Part shown: in pieces, positions 12,249 to 21,605 of the stretch
Layout of the letters: each line of letters begins with the position of its first letter
Numbering within the stretch: the first letter of the stretch is position 1
Assembly: GCA_030765065.1 (NCBI GenBank)
Contig: CM060989.1
Location: forward strand, 39,485,501-39,549,500
DNA from: Deroplatys truncata
Lineage: Eukaryota; Arthropoda; Insecta; Mantodea; Mantidae
Length of the DNA stretch: 64,000 nt
Reading direction: 5' to 3'
Translations under genes and position numbers: made by a program
Notes under the pieces: model-generated
What the model saw: the letters and a program-made list of their open reading frames with translations, nothing else
Database searches by the model: none
Told to the model about the DNA's origin: nothing

Positions 12249-13127
12249 CGAGGGCTGATCAACAAAAACTGACTGATTTTTTCCTGTAGCTTCCGTGATA
12301 GTTTTGTATCTGTAACATAAATATTTGAAAAGAGCAGGTTTTTATGTATAATGTTGGTAGGCGGCAGCACTCTCGTATTGGTAGGTTGGTAGTAATGTTC
12401 TATTTTGTAGACTCTACGTGCATTTTGCATACCAGACAATGGAGGTGATGCATTTTTTAAATCGATTATCACTGGTGATGAGTCATGGCTGCATCATTAT
12501 GATCCTGAAGGAAAACAAGCCAGCACAGTGTGGAAATTGCCAGGTTCTCCAACACCAAAAAAAGGCAAAAGTTGTTCCATCTGCAGGGAAAGTGATGATC
12601 ACATTTTTTGACTGTAATGGAATAATTTACCAGCATGCAGTTCCTCCTCACACTACTGTTACAGCAGCATACTACACGTCAGTATTGGCTACACTGAGGA
12701 AGCACATTGCAAAGAAACGACCAGAGCTTTCTCGGACTGGGTGGCGACTTCATGATGACAATGCATGGCCTCACGTTGCAAATCAAGTCATGCAGTTTCT
12801 GGCTCGATTCAACATTACCTGTGTACCACATACACCTTATAGCCCCAATGATCTTGACCCCTGTGACTTTTTTTTATTCCCATCACTAAAGGCAAAGCTT
12901 AGGGGTATTCGATTTGAGAACTCTGAAGCAGTGCTCAAGAAAAGTGAGGCAATTCTCAAGGACCTGACAAAGAATGGTCTGCAGCACGTCTTCAAGGACT
13001 GGCAGAGATGCTATAAAAAGTGCATTGAAGTAGGAGGGACTACTTTGAAAAAGATCATGTAAACATTGAATTGGAGTAATAAACATCTGTGAAAAAAAAT
13101 CAGTCTGTCTTTGTTGATCAGCCCTCG
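12249..13127 (+). mobile_element. Mariner element with internal deletion, inserted in a LINE
   Basis: The ends CGAGGGCTGATCAACAAA (12249) and its inverted partner (13127) are flanked by TA. The element is 879 bp against about 1.3 kb for a complete mariner: the 5' UTR joins directly to the catalytic region and the helix-turn-helix part is gone. It sits at a TA inside a codon stretch of the surrounding LINE, between EWVN and TIDVRQG. Confidence 0.85.
12418..13062 (+). pseudogene. Mariner transposase, C-terminal catalytic part
   Basis: The open frame covers the catalytic half of a mariner transposase. The first motif (IITGDESWLHHYDPEG, near 12468-12515) lies in a different frame from the rest, so a frameshift separates it. 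In the main frame come LHDDNAWPH near residue 116 (second Asp) and PHTPYSPNDLDPCDFFLFP near residue 140 (third Asp). One extra residue (SPND instead of SPD) puts the last two Asp 35 apart by my count. The C-terminus is complete to a stop at 13062. The N-terminal DNA-binding region is deleted. Confidence 0.85.
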
Positions 13128-13200
13128 TATAACCATTGAATTGGAGTAATAAACATCTGTGAAAAAAAACCAGTCTGTCTTTGTTGATCAGCCCTCGTAT
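13061..13200 (+). repeat. 70-bp tandem duplication of the mariner 3' end
   Basis: Bases 13061-13130 and 13131-13200 are nearly identical units that each contain AATTGGAGTAATAAACATC and the full mariner terminal repeat ending in CCCTCGTAT. The second unit lies outside the first TA-bounded end, so the element has two right ends. Confidence 0.9.
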
Positions 13201-13584
13201 AACCATAGATGTAAGGCAAGGGTATAGACTTTCTCCATTCTCTTCATAATCTATATTACCCATATGATTAAAAATTGGAAAGAACTCCCATATGGATATG
13301 TAACTTTGAAGAAAATCCTTAAATATAATTCTTTTCACCGATGATATAATAGCAGGTAATGATGATTTACAATGCTCTACATACAATTTACATAAAACAG
13401 CACATCAGTACAATATGACAATTTCATTAGATAAAACTACAATAATGGCATTTAAGGGAGCATATCCAATTCCAAGCAAAATCTGTATAAAATTTAAACA
13501 TTAGAAAGAAAAAATGAATTTTCATACCTTGGATACAAACTATCATTTGTTGGTGTAAATGACAAAATTTGAAATAGAGTTGGA

Positions 13585-14110
13585 GGTTGTTACACTACAT
13601 CACTAAAAGGTTCTTACTTTTAACACGTTTTGGGAGAACAGTTTGCTCCTATTGTCAGCTTGTTTCCAACTGATTTTGCCGGGAATGTGTGTGGTTAGTA
13701 GTGTTCTCTGGTGCTGGGTTGATGAAGTTCCAAAGGCTGCTGGGCGACGGTAGTTCGAAATTCATTAGGTGATTCCTGTGTATGACGATACGTATTTTTT
13801 CCCACATGTCTAATTCATTGCTGCTGTTGATCGGTTTTAAGAGTTTTACATTTGGAGTGATTCCATGTTGAAGACCGGAAATGATGTGCTACTGCTGATT
13901 TATCCATCTGTTTTTGGTAACTGCATCTCATATGCTCTAAGTCTTATTTCAAGATTTCTTTTGGTTCTTCCTGTGTATACCAGATTACAGTCATTACAAA
14001 CTATTTGATATATATCAGCTGACTCATTGTTGGGGATAAGGTCTTTTGTTCTGTTGCATAGCAGTTTCTGTATTCTTAAAATATTAAAGTTCAATAAAAA
14101 AATCTTCAAA
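13585..14110 (-). mobile_element. Penelope-like element, 3' fragment
   Basis: The minus-strand frame 14133-13900 contains a GIY-YIG endonuclease start (IYQIVCNDCNLVYTGRTKRN, then a conserved Arg in LEIRLR), the C-terminal domain that marks Penelope-like retroelements. The rest of the domain is lost. Downstream on the minus strand comes terminal sequence with a hammerhead-like core (13658-13615). The element interrupts a plus-strand LINE between GYKLSFVG and RLYKTLIRP. Borders are approximate. Confidence 0.7.
13615..13658 (-). ncRNA. Hammerhead-ribozyme-like core (decayed)
   Basis: On the minus strand: CTGACAA (13658-13652), a GGAG/CTCC hairpin, CAAAAC (13632-13627), 9 nt, then GTA (13617-13615). 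The functional consensus is CUGANGA, helix II, GAAA, helix III, UH. The two departures (CTGACAA, CAAAAC) are each what CpG decay of CTGACGA and CGAAAC would give. Helix I was not demonstrated. Confidence 0.35.
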
Positions 14111-14455
14111 CCAGCTTTAGTACAAAAGCACACTCATCTAAGGCTGTACAAAACGTTAATAAGACCTGTCCTATGCTAGGCAGTGAGGCTTGGACTCTAA
14201 AAGAAGAGAGAAGCAGAATAACTACTGCAGAGATGAAGTTCATGCAAAGGACTGCTGGTTATATTAGAACAACTGGAGACAATACCTGCATAGGATGGGT
14301 CCAGAACACATTCCCAAAGCTGTAATGCAGTACACTCCTAGGGGAAAGAGATCACTCGGCTGTCCCAAGAAGAGAGGGAGGGAAATTTTTTTAGTGAAAT
14401 CATAATAGGCCTGATGGCCTAACACTTAGTTGGATGAAGAAGAAAGAAGAAGAAT

Positions 14456-16140
14456 AACATTCTCTTGTGCTATTTAGTGCGCAGGATGATGACAGGTCTG
14501 CACTGTACATTCCACAACAAACTTGTATGAAATTATTTGATACTATTGCACAGCTGAAACTAGGTGTTTTTGTCCCCAAGCTCAAGCTTACAAGATACAA
14601 ATGAATCAGGAGCAAGCAATATAGAGATTAATGGCTGGTTCACAACCAACGAGAATGGTAACCAGAACGAGAAAGTTGAAATACATGTGTTAAAATGGGA
14701 ACATTCACAATCAACGGGAAGCCTTCCTGGGCACGGCATATTAGATCCATATTGTGCATATTAGACTCTCTACTCTAGAGATTACTCTAGGCAGCCATGA
14801 CATGCAACAGCCGCTAGTGTTCTATATAGTCGCAAGCTGGAAACATGAAACTGGAAGACATTAGTAAATGTGTTTCCTAACCTCATCCTGACACCCATAA
14901 ATCCAATGAGCGTTGGTTCCTCTGGTGAAAGGGTCATTTGTAGTTTGTTTATATGCAACTCAAAACTATTACCTAAACAAAACAATGGCAAAAGTTACAA
15001 ATAGCAAAAACCGGTGGAAAATAGAAAAGAACTTTAATGTACGCCATTAAATAAAGGAATGAAAGCTTGGCACAACTAGAGGGATCAGAAATGTAATGGA
15101 TATGCATTTAGATAATGTTTACTTTATCAAATTTTGATGTTGGCTAACTCGGGTTATGTTGGTTAAATTGGAAGCAGGTGAAAAAATATCACTGCTCAGT
15201 TAACAAATGAAATCCCAATGCGCAAAATTGCCTTTCACTTTGTGATCAATATGATCATTGATATGCATTCCTGTTCTCGTTTCCATTCTCGGGCAGTTGT
15301 GAACCAGTCTTAAGGAAATTGAAAGAAAGGGCAGCATGAAACAAAGAACAAATGCGTAGAAACTACAACCTCCACTTATTTAGTGAATCAGATCTTCTCA
15401 ATGATTTGATTTAAGTGATAAAACATTATGGAAAAACAGACATCATACAAAACAATAACTTATTCAAAAAATATCTACTTGATTAACAAGATCCTCCAAG
15501 AACCAATTACGTGAAAATCTAATCTAAAATACAGCAATCTTACAAGGATATTTCATACACTTTTTCCAGTATGTAATTAATTTCCAGTATAATTTCAGCA
15601 TGTAAATAAAATTCAAGTATTTCAGAATCAGTAGACATACCGTTACATTCTTGATTGGCCTATATCACCTTTTTTGAGCCTCTTGCATACCTATGATTTG
15701 GAAAGTAATTTTTTTGATTCATAGTATTATTTCAGAGATATCAATAAGGAAGTTGTCGGTGACTCACCCTACATGTTGTAAAAACTTGATACTCATGTGT
15801 GTGTTACAATAAATAATTAGAAGACTTTTTAGAAATCTGTTATTTTCATATCTTGAAATATTTTTCACATCTTCATTTACAGCCAAATTTCTCAATTAAT
15901 ACTCCACACTTATTTGAGTCTAAAAATTTAACTTTGGCACAACTGATTCTGATTTCATACACTCTTTGGTATGGAAATGAATTCATAGAAGAATCGATTA
16001 TACCTTATGTTCTGCTTTTCTGACAAGAAAACCCAATGACTTATCATTCTTTAACCAGTAATTAGGCATCCTTATTTCAGCTACCAGTAATGATATATGC
16101 AGATTAACTGTCAATAGCCTTTAAAATGTTAAAAAATTAT
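14456..16140. other. Intergenic sequence 3' of the Dorsal-type gene
   Basis: No domain or terminal repeat recognised. Part of the lower-numbered end may belong to the LINE 3' UTR, and part of the higher-numbered end to a long 3' UTR of the Dorsal-type gene. Confidence 0.35.
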
Positions 16141-16158
16141 TAAAAATTATTCAACATT

Positions 16159-16164
16159 TTTATT
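16159..16164 (-). terminator. Candidate distal poly(A) signal of the Dorsal-type gene
   Basis: AATAAA on the minus strand, 536 bases past the stop codon, within AT-rich 3' UTR-like sequence. Chosen on position and hexamer only. Confidence 0.3.
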
Positions 16165-16633
16165 GTATTGCCACAATGTATATGAGCATTAAAGGAAGAT
16201 CTGGCATTTTCTTGAAAAAACATTTTATCTAATACTAAAAAAAAAAAACTGTTTTTCATGTTCATGAATGATAAACTATGCAATATGAAAAACAACAACA
16301 TATGTTTAAAACATTTAACATATATAAAGATTAAAATATACATCCGCAACATGGTTCAGCTATTTACATTATATACATTGTGTGATGTATAAAAACAGTT
16401 CCATATAAAGTCTTAATGCATATGAGACTACTAAATATGTGATATAAACATTTTAAAAATTATTTTATATACATCTGTATTCCTAAAAACAATAAAAAAG
16501 TTACAAAAATTGTTTCACATGCTTTTAAACATGACATTTGTTTTTTTCCCTAGGAAAGCTCAATATTTTCAGTCTTATTTACATTGCAATGCTTGTCAAA
16601 GATGAGCACCTATCCCTTTGTGACTCTTAAGAA

Positions 16634-16639
16634 TTTATT
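16634..16639 (-). terminator. Candidate proximal poly(A) signal of the Dorsal-type gene
   Basis: AATAAA on the minus strand only about 60 bases past the stop codon. It could give a very short 3' UTR; the distal signal at 16159 is the alternative. Confidence 0.3.
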
Positions 16640-16699
16640 GCACATTTTTTTTTTTACTAAGTTTCATATCACTGCTTATACATAGGTATGGTACACATC

Positions 16700-17574
16700 C
16701 TAAATGTCGCCACCAGTATTTTGTTTGCTTAACTCATTGAGGGCTCTAATCTCCTTTGTTAGGCTTGTAAAGCTGTCAGACATATTTTCTTGCACATCGT
16801 CCTTCGCCTGCTGACACTCTTTTGCCTGTCTGTTTTCCGATAATGTGAGATGACTTGAAAGGGTTTCCGAGAGATTTCCTTCAAACGAACCCAAATTTAA
16901 CCCCAAAGTTGCTAGCTCTGCTGAATCAAAGTTATATGGTTGATGATCAAGGTCCAGTAGACAATTTTCTCCTTCTGCTGCACCAGTTGATGTCCCAGGA
17001 GTAGCGATGTTATTCATTCCGTGATTTGAAGGAACATTCATGGCCACTGTATTTGAACCACTAATATTTACGTTACTCATAACCATAGGTTGATTACCAG
17101 CTGATGTAATGCCAATGTTTAACATACTGGATACTGGTGTCCCTCCTGGATTTTGTGCAAGAGTACCCATTCCTGGTAACATAGCTGCTGATGTTCCCGC
17201 AGGCAGTGTTACAAAGCCCGAACTATTGAATATCACATTCCCTCCTCCACCACTCAGGTCATTTATTGTTTGTACATGTGCTAACTTGTCTGCAACTAAC
17301 GAATGGTGGGCCTGAATACCTCTTGTCACTTGTGCTGCATTTATAAACTCACTGTGCCTTGATGTCATATATGTTAATGGATTTTCATAGCCTGGAATGC
17401 CGCTGGTTTGATATGTGGGAAGATATTCTACATAAGGTGATGGAGTTCGCCCTGCACTCTGTGGAGAGGCGTGCGCAGGAGTGTGCACCTGAGGAGGCAT
17501 GTCCACTGGTATGTTCTGGTACATGGGTGATCTGCTGCCACCTGGAGCTGGATATTGTGATGGATGTTTTGATT
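16700..17574 (-). CDS. dl: Dorsal-type Rel/NF-kB protein, last coding exon (transactivation tail)
   Basis: The exon begins after TTATAG at the intron end (position 17574) with AA, completing a Glu codon with the G left by the exon at 26935, and runs 290 codons to TAG at 16702-16700. The product is rich in Ser, Asn, Pro and Gly, with no fold visible: a YPAPGGSRSP start, a GGGG run, then an acidic-hydrophobic segment (ENCLLDLDHQPYNFDSAEL, NLSETLSSHLTLSEN) and a C-terminus with NMSDSFTSL. Such tails, with Leu/Asp/Ser-rich ends, are usual for the activation region of insect Dorsal proteins. The assignment rests on phase and continuity with the NLS exon at 63176 rather than on this tail alone. The open frame extends about 25 bases upstream of the splice site, but the in-frame Met there is intronic. 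Other Rel-family members (Dif-like paralogues) are possible. Confidence 0.72.
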
Positions 17575-17829
17575 CTATAACACAATTACAAATTCCCATA
17601 TAAAAGTTGTATACAAAATCTTATTTGGGAGTGAGAATAAGTAATAATGGGAGATGGAATGATCACAAGATGCAAAAATGGTCTATGGATCAGAGATTTG
17701 GGGAAGTGACAAAAGATGGGAGATGATTGATAAAGTACACAGATCGTTCTGTAAATGTATGTTAGGTTTACTATTTCATCACCTAATGGAGCAGCAATGT
17801 TGGAGTAGGGAAGAGTAGGTAGCAAGGGC

Positions 17830-18495
17830 ATGATAGTAGAAAGGATACTTAAATATTGGCACAGATTGAAATCATTGGACGAGTATAATATCTTGAGGCA
17901 AGGTTTAATAATCCAAGAAAAATCCAGTGCTGGGATGAACTGGGCTCAAGGAATAAGGAGAACTTTACAGGAAATAGGAATGGGTAACTTATGGGAGGAG
18001 AGAGAGGGGTTAGTTAAAGGTTTCTGTAAAGAAGTGAGGAACAGAGTGGAAGATATAGAGAAACAAGAATTATTTCAAAGTCTGGAAGGAAAGAAAAGTT
18101 TGGTACTATATAGACAATTAAAGATGGACTGGGGAAGGGAGAAGTATGTGGATGTAGGTAATAGGTTAGTGAGAGAAGCGTGGGTCTGGTCTAGATTAAG
18201 TGCACATAGGCTAAGGGGAGATAGGAAGGAAGCAAATTTGGATAGGTGTCCTGTTTGTGGAAAGGCAGATAATGATTTGCATTATATAATTGAATGTGAA
18301 GAAACTAAGTTGTGGAGAGATCAGTTTTTACCTAAAGAATGGGAGAATGTTAACAAAGAAGTATTAAAAGTTAGGATAATGACAATACAAAAGGAGAGGG
18401 ATATAAAAAGAATAGGAGAATATATGGGGAGAGTAAGAGAAAAATGGTTTAGAAAAATAAAGCAATATGAATTTGTTATGATCCACCATGCATAA
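17830..18495 (+). pseudogene. LINE ORF2 C-terminus with CCHC motif
   Basis: 221 codons of the C-terminal end of a non-LTR reverse-transcriptase ORF. It is basic and Trp/Arg-rich, with CPVCGKADNDLHYIIEC around residues 139-155, which is the C-x2-C-x7-H-x4-C motif found after the reverse transcriptase in many LINEs. The open frame is preceded in the other frames by the thumb-like segment YGSEIWG, so a frameshift lies at about 17820. No RT catalytic box is in this copy. Best explained as a dead LINE remnant, not a host zinc-finger gene. Confidence 0.75.
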
Positions 18496-18563
18496 ATAAC
18501 CAAGGTGTTAAAATGCATGATGGACTAAAGGGGGGGGGGGAAGCAACTCAAAGTAATGTATTA

Positions 18564-18759
18564 ATAAAATTCATGTGGCAACACACTAACTTCACTCTTA
18601 CAAGATGATTACCTTGAATGCGTTTCGAAGACACCTTGTCTTCATCAGCTTCGAAACGCATTCAAGGTAATTATCTTATAAGAGTGAAGTTAGTGTGTTG
18701 CCACATGAATTTTATTAATATTTTAATTACTTCACTGTGTTTCCCATTAATTTTTTATG
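18564..18759 (-). mobile_element. Short Penelope-derived fold-back insertion with 16-bp target duplication
   Basis: The 196-bp insert is flanked by TCAAAGTAATGTATTA at 18548-18563 and 18760-18775. Two arms of 67-68 bases (18564-18630 and 18649-18716) are inverted copies of each other around an 18-base loop, followed by a short AT-rich tail. The arm-loop junction carries a hammerhead-like core in the same arrangement as the two Penelope-like copies in this window. The link to Penelope is inferred from that core and the shared GTGAAGTTAGTGTGTTGCCA-type arm, which resembles their GTGATGTTAGTGTAACAA. Confidence 0.6.
18610..18648 (-). ncRNA. Hammerhead-ribozyme-like core
   Basis: On the minus strand: CTGATGA (18648-18642), an AGACA-AGG-TGTCT hairpin, CGAAAC (18627-18622), 9 nt, then GTA (18612-18610). 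CTGATGA and GAAA match the hammerhead core exactly. The core lies in the loop of a perfect fold-back, so helix I as it stands is not formed in the usual way; activity is uncertain. Confidence 0.4.
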
Positions 18760-18850
18760 TCAAAGTAATGTATTAAAAATTGTAAGATTTTTGTATAGCA
18801 TTATGGAAATAAATACATACATATTTCATGAAGTGATCAGAAAACTGATC

Positions 18851-19970
18851 ACAAGGGGCGTTCGGAAATGATTTACAATTGCATTGTTTAAAAAATACTG
18901 CTCAATCTATGGTGGCATCCTCTTGTGGGAAGATGAACTGATACTAGCACACCACGCCTAGATGCTAGATGTGAACAGAGTATATAATGAAAGGACAGCA
19001 CTTGTTTGTTGCTAAGTGGAAAAAGCCATGGACAAGATGGAAGATGAATATCATGGACAAAGATGGACTGTATGCTTTTAGTGGAAAGGAGGAGCCAAAA
19101 TAGCAGATATTCATAAATGTTTAACTGTATGTAGTATGTGGTCAAGAAGCTCTTCGACTGTTTAAGGCTGGTTTTGCCAGTGGAAAGGAATCTGCATGCA
19201 AGGATGTGAATGTTTGTCTGTCAACATTGTGGTCTTCGAGGAACACTGAGGTTGTGTCTGAATTGATTATGACTGTTAGACGCATAACCTTTAATGAACT
19301 GGAATGGTATACAGACCATGGCTGCGCAACTCTGAACATCATTATTCATGACAATTTGGATAGGAAACAGGTGTGTGCACATTGGGTTCCATGGGACCTG
19401 ACACAGGACCAGAAGGAGAGTTGAAGTCTGTCGTTGACTATTGAAAATGAAAATGCAGATTTTTTTTGAGAAATTTGTGACTGGTGACAAATCATGGTGT
19501 TACTACTATACACTGGAAAAGAAACACCAATACATGCAATGGAAATATCCTTGTCTTTTGGAACATTTGTGGCATACTGCTAATGGACCGACTTCCACAA
19601 GGAACTGTCAACAGCATGACTTAAGACATAGAATTCAGCAAGAGTGACAGGGAAGGTGGCCGAAAGGAGTTCTCCTCCAGCACGACAATGCGCAGCCACA
19701 ACTGCAAAGTTGACCACTGGGTTTCACTGATGTGCCACACCCACCATATTCACCAGATTTTGCTCCATTGGATTATGCTTTATTCAACATAATGAAGAAT
19801 GCACAGCGAGGTAAAAGGCTCAGCAACAATGAAGTTGTTGGGAAGGTGGCAATGATGTGTTGGCATCAGTGGGGAGTATATTGAAATATTCCATTTACAT
19901 TGAATCATGTTCATTAATAAATAAGGTACAAAAACACTACTACTGTAAATCATTTCCGAATGTTCCTTGT
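18851..19970 (+). mobile_element. Degenerate mariner transposon
   Basis: The ends ACAAGGGGCGTTCGGAAATG (18851) and, inverted, ACAAGGAACATTCGGAAATG (19970) bound 1,120 bp; both continue ATTTAC. The plus strand encodes a broken mariner transposase: ALRLFKAGFASGKESACKD near 19150, HWVPWDLT near 19380, the GDKSW equivalent near 19480, PARQCAATTA near 19675 and PPYSPDFAP-like sequence near 19740. TA is present at the right flank only. Confidence 0.7.
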
Positions 19971-20154
19971 ACCAGGGATCAGATTTTGATGACCTAAAAA
20001 TGTTTGAAAAAAGACCTACAAAATGACTGAAATTTAAAAAAAAAAAAAAAAGACCTAAAACTAATATTTAATTTATTAAAATCAGTGTAGAGAAAGTTAT
20101 AAATTAATTTATACATGGATATAACGCTATACAAGTAGAAAAAGTAGTTCTTAA

Positions 20155-20814
20155 GTCCCTTGGACACGATCAAACTTTTTTTTTTTTCAATTCAATAGTT
20201 TACAGGAAAAATTTTGAAATATTTTTCAATATGCGACAAGATTGGAAGAGACTTGGCAAGACTTGACAATGTCAAAAATGCATATTTACAAGTTGTCTCT
20301 TCACAAAACTTCAGAACACACAACACATTGGTAATTTATCACGGGCAAAGCAATTTAGTATTTGCATTACAGTATAACAGTTCGTAATGAAATATTGTTC
20401 TTTACTAATATTATGTAGCACTTTCACGTATTATATCCAGTGAAATCACATTATGAGTGTGGAATATAATGAAAATAACACCAACTGATAGGTTCACCAC
20501 ACTACATAACATTGCATTAATATATACTTAGTTCTGCTCCATCTTGTTGTAGTGATCCACAGAGCCCTCGATATACAGACATGGCCAGCTTATGTATAAT
20601 CAGTTCGCATACGACATATCTTGGCCAGGTAGGCATTTTTGTTTATTTTTCGCTTTTAGGCATGTTGCAGATTTCGTGATGAACTGTGAATACTCGCATT
20701 TCATTGGCCAAAGCCATCAAATCATTGTGAAATCTTTGACATGTCCTTATTTGCTTTCAAGACTTTAAAAGTATTGGAAGCAACTTGACAAAAATTTGAT
20801 CGTGTACAAGTGGC
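20155..20814. mobile_element. 660-bp MITE with TTAA target duplication
   Basis: The inverted ends GTCCCTTGGACACGATCAAA (20155) and, inverted, GCCACTTGTACACGATCAAA (20814) are each flanked by TTAA (20151-20154, 20815-20818). No coding sequence remains. TTAA duplication is characteristic of piggyBac-type transposases, so a piggyBac-mobilised MITE is the likely class. A half copy in opposite orientation lies at 41390-41773. Confidence 0.65.
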
Positions 20815-20818
20815 TTAA

Positions 20819-21179
20819 GAATGAGATAATTTAGAAAATTAATTCAAAATATATTTGTTCCATTTTCTTGTTTGAAGAATTCGAAAAAAAACAAAAATTT
20901 TTGAAGCAGGCTTACAAAACTATAGCTTGACTAACTCTTTTTGAGTTCTCAGATTATACAAAATTCATTTGCAAATGAAGAGGACTTTACAGCCTATGAC
21001 ACCACATAAGGACAACAATAACAGCAACCTAACTGTAAAACCCTATCAATTTGTATTTACATATTATACATAAATAAAATGAATTATATTAGAGAACTTT
21101 CTTAGTACAATACAACTGAGGCTTAAGAAATCCACCCTCCAAACCTGTGCATCATGTGAGTGCCAGGTTGTGTTCAATG
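20819..21179. other. Unassigned intron sequence
   Basis: AT-rich DNA between the TTAA MITE and the tRNA-like pair, without recognisable content. Confidence 0.35.
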
Positions 21180-21593
21180 ATGTTGCCATTCCTGCAATTG
21201 CAGATCCCTGCCATAGCCAACTGAGCTGCTATGGCAACATGTCGGTACAAAAGTAAATTCCCCAAATGACTTGCATTTTTTCCCCGGTAAACCACAAGGC
21301 ATTCTCAAATTCATTTTGAGATAACATACTCCAATGGCAACTTTACAATCTCGTAAATACTGCTTTATTGTTAACCAGTATTAGATCAATCAATGTTGAT
21401 TTTCTTCTGGAAAAAAATGCGAGTCGGGGAATTTAATCTCGTAACAGTATGTGGCAATGGTAGCTCAGTTGGTTAGAGTAACGACATGGAAAGTCAAAGA
21501 TCTCTGGTTCAAATCCTGGCTGTGGCATTGAATTTTTCAGTTTGATTCCATCTTTCCAAGTTTAGCCTACACATGCATGCGTGGAAGAACAAT
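21180..21593. repeat. Twin inverted tRNA-like unit, copy 1
   Basis: A left unit on the minus strand (TGCCATAGCAGCTCAGTTGG) and a right unit on the plus strand (GGTAGCTCAGTTGGTTAGAG near 21461, with B-box-like GGTTCAAATCC near 21508) face away from each other around a core whose edges are also inverted (AAATTCCCCAAATGACTTGC and GCGAGTCGGGGAATTTAATC). Neither unit closes a proper acceptor stem, so these are tRNA-derived repeat heads, not tRNA genes. The arrangement recurs at 43130. Confidence 0.6.
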
Positions 21594-21605
21594 TCATTTG
21601 CATTA

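Larger units (their letters stand above)
12085..14455 (+). mobile_element. Non-LTR retrotransposon reverse transcriptase fragment, split by two insertions
   Basis: Three plus-strand blocks read as one reverse transcriptase. 12085-12248 has AFNRAERNKLL and VKVDGNISEWVN. 13203-13578 has TIDVRQG, LSPF, LFTDDIIA (the FADD-like catalytic box), ISLDKTTIMAF and GYKLSFVG. 14110-14455 has RLYKTLIRPVLCYGSEAWTL and a C-terminal AEMKFMQRTAG, ending in a GAAGAA-rich tail near 14430. The first gap is a mariner, the second a Penelope-like element. Stops and frameshifts are present throughout. Confidence 0.75.
17590..18847 (+). mobile_element. LINE family L1x, 3' half, in the last Dorsal intron
   Basis: Plus-strand translation from about 17640 shows MVYGSEIWG and DKVHRSFCKCMLG in broken frames, then the open frame 17830-18495, a poly-G run at 18532-18540 and a 3' UTR ending in ATAAATACATACAT near 18820. 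It is 5'-truncated. Its left edge lies within tens of bases of the 3' splice site of the last Dorsal exon. Two further stretches of the same family lie at 24361 and 26160. L1x is only a label for this window; the clade was not determined. Confidence 0.75.

Noticed and set aside
12418..13062. Domesticated mariner transposase (214 codons open)
   Set aside because: It lacks the DNA-binding half, the first catalytic motif is out of frame, and it retains terminal repeats within a dead LINE.
16700..17574. NFAT-type protein instead of Dorsal
   Set aside because: The low-complexity tail alone would allow it, but the phase-matched upstream exons carry DPNVLKRKRQK at the end of a Rel region, which fits Dorsal-type proteins.
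17830..18495. Host gene for a CCHC zinc-finger protein
   Set aside because: The C-x2-C-x7-H-x4-C motif, flanking residues and two further decayed copies in the same intron show a LINE ORF end.
21455..21535. tRNA-like sequence with GGTAGCTCAGTTGGTTAGAG and GGTTCAAATCC
   Set aside because: The T-stem has a T-T mismatch and the 5' and 3' acceptor sides do not pair. It belongs to a repeated twin unit, so it is a tRNA-derived repeat, not a tRNA gene.
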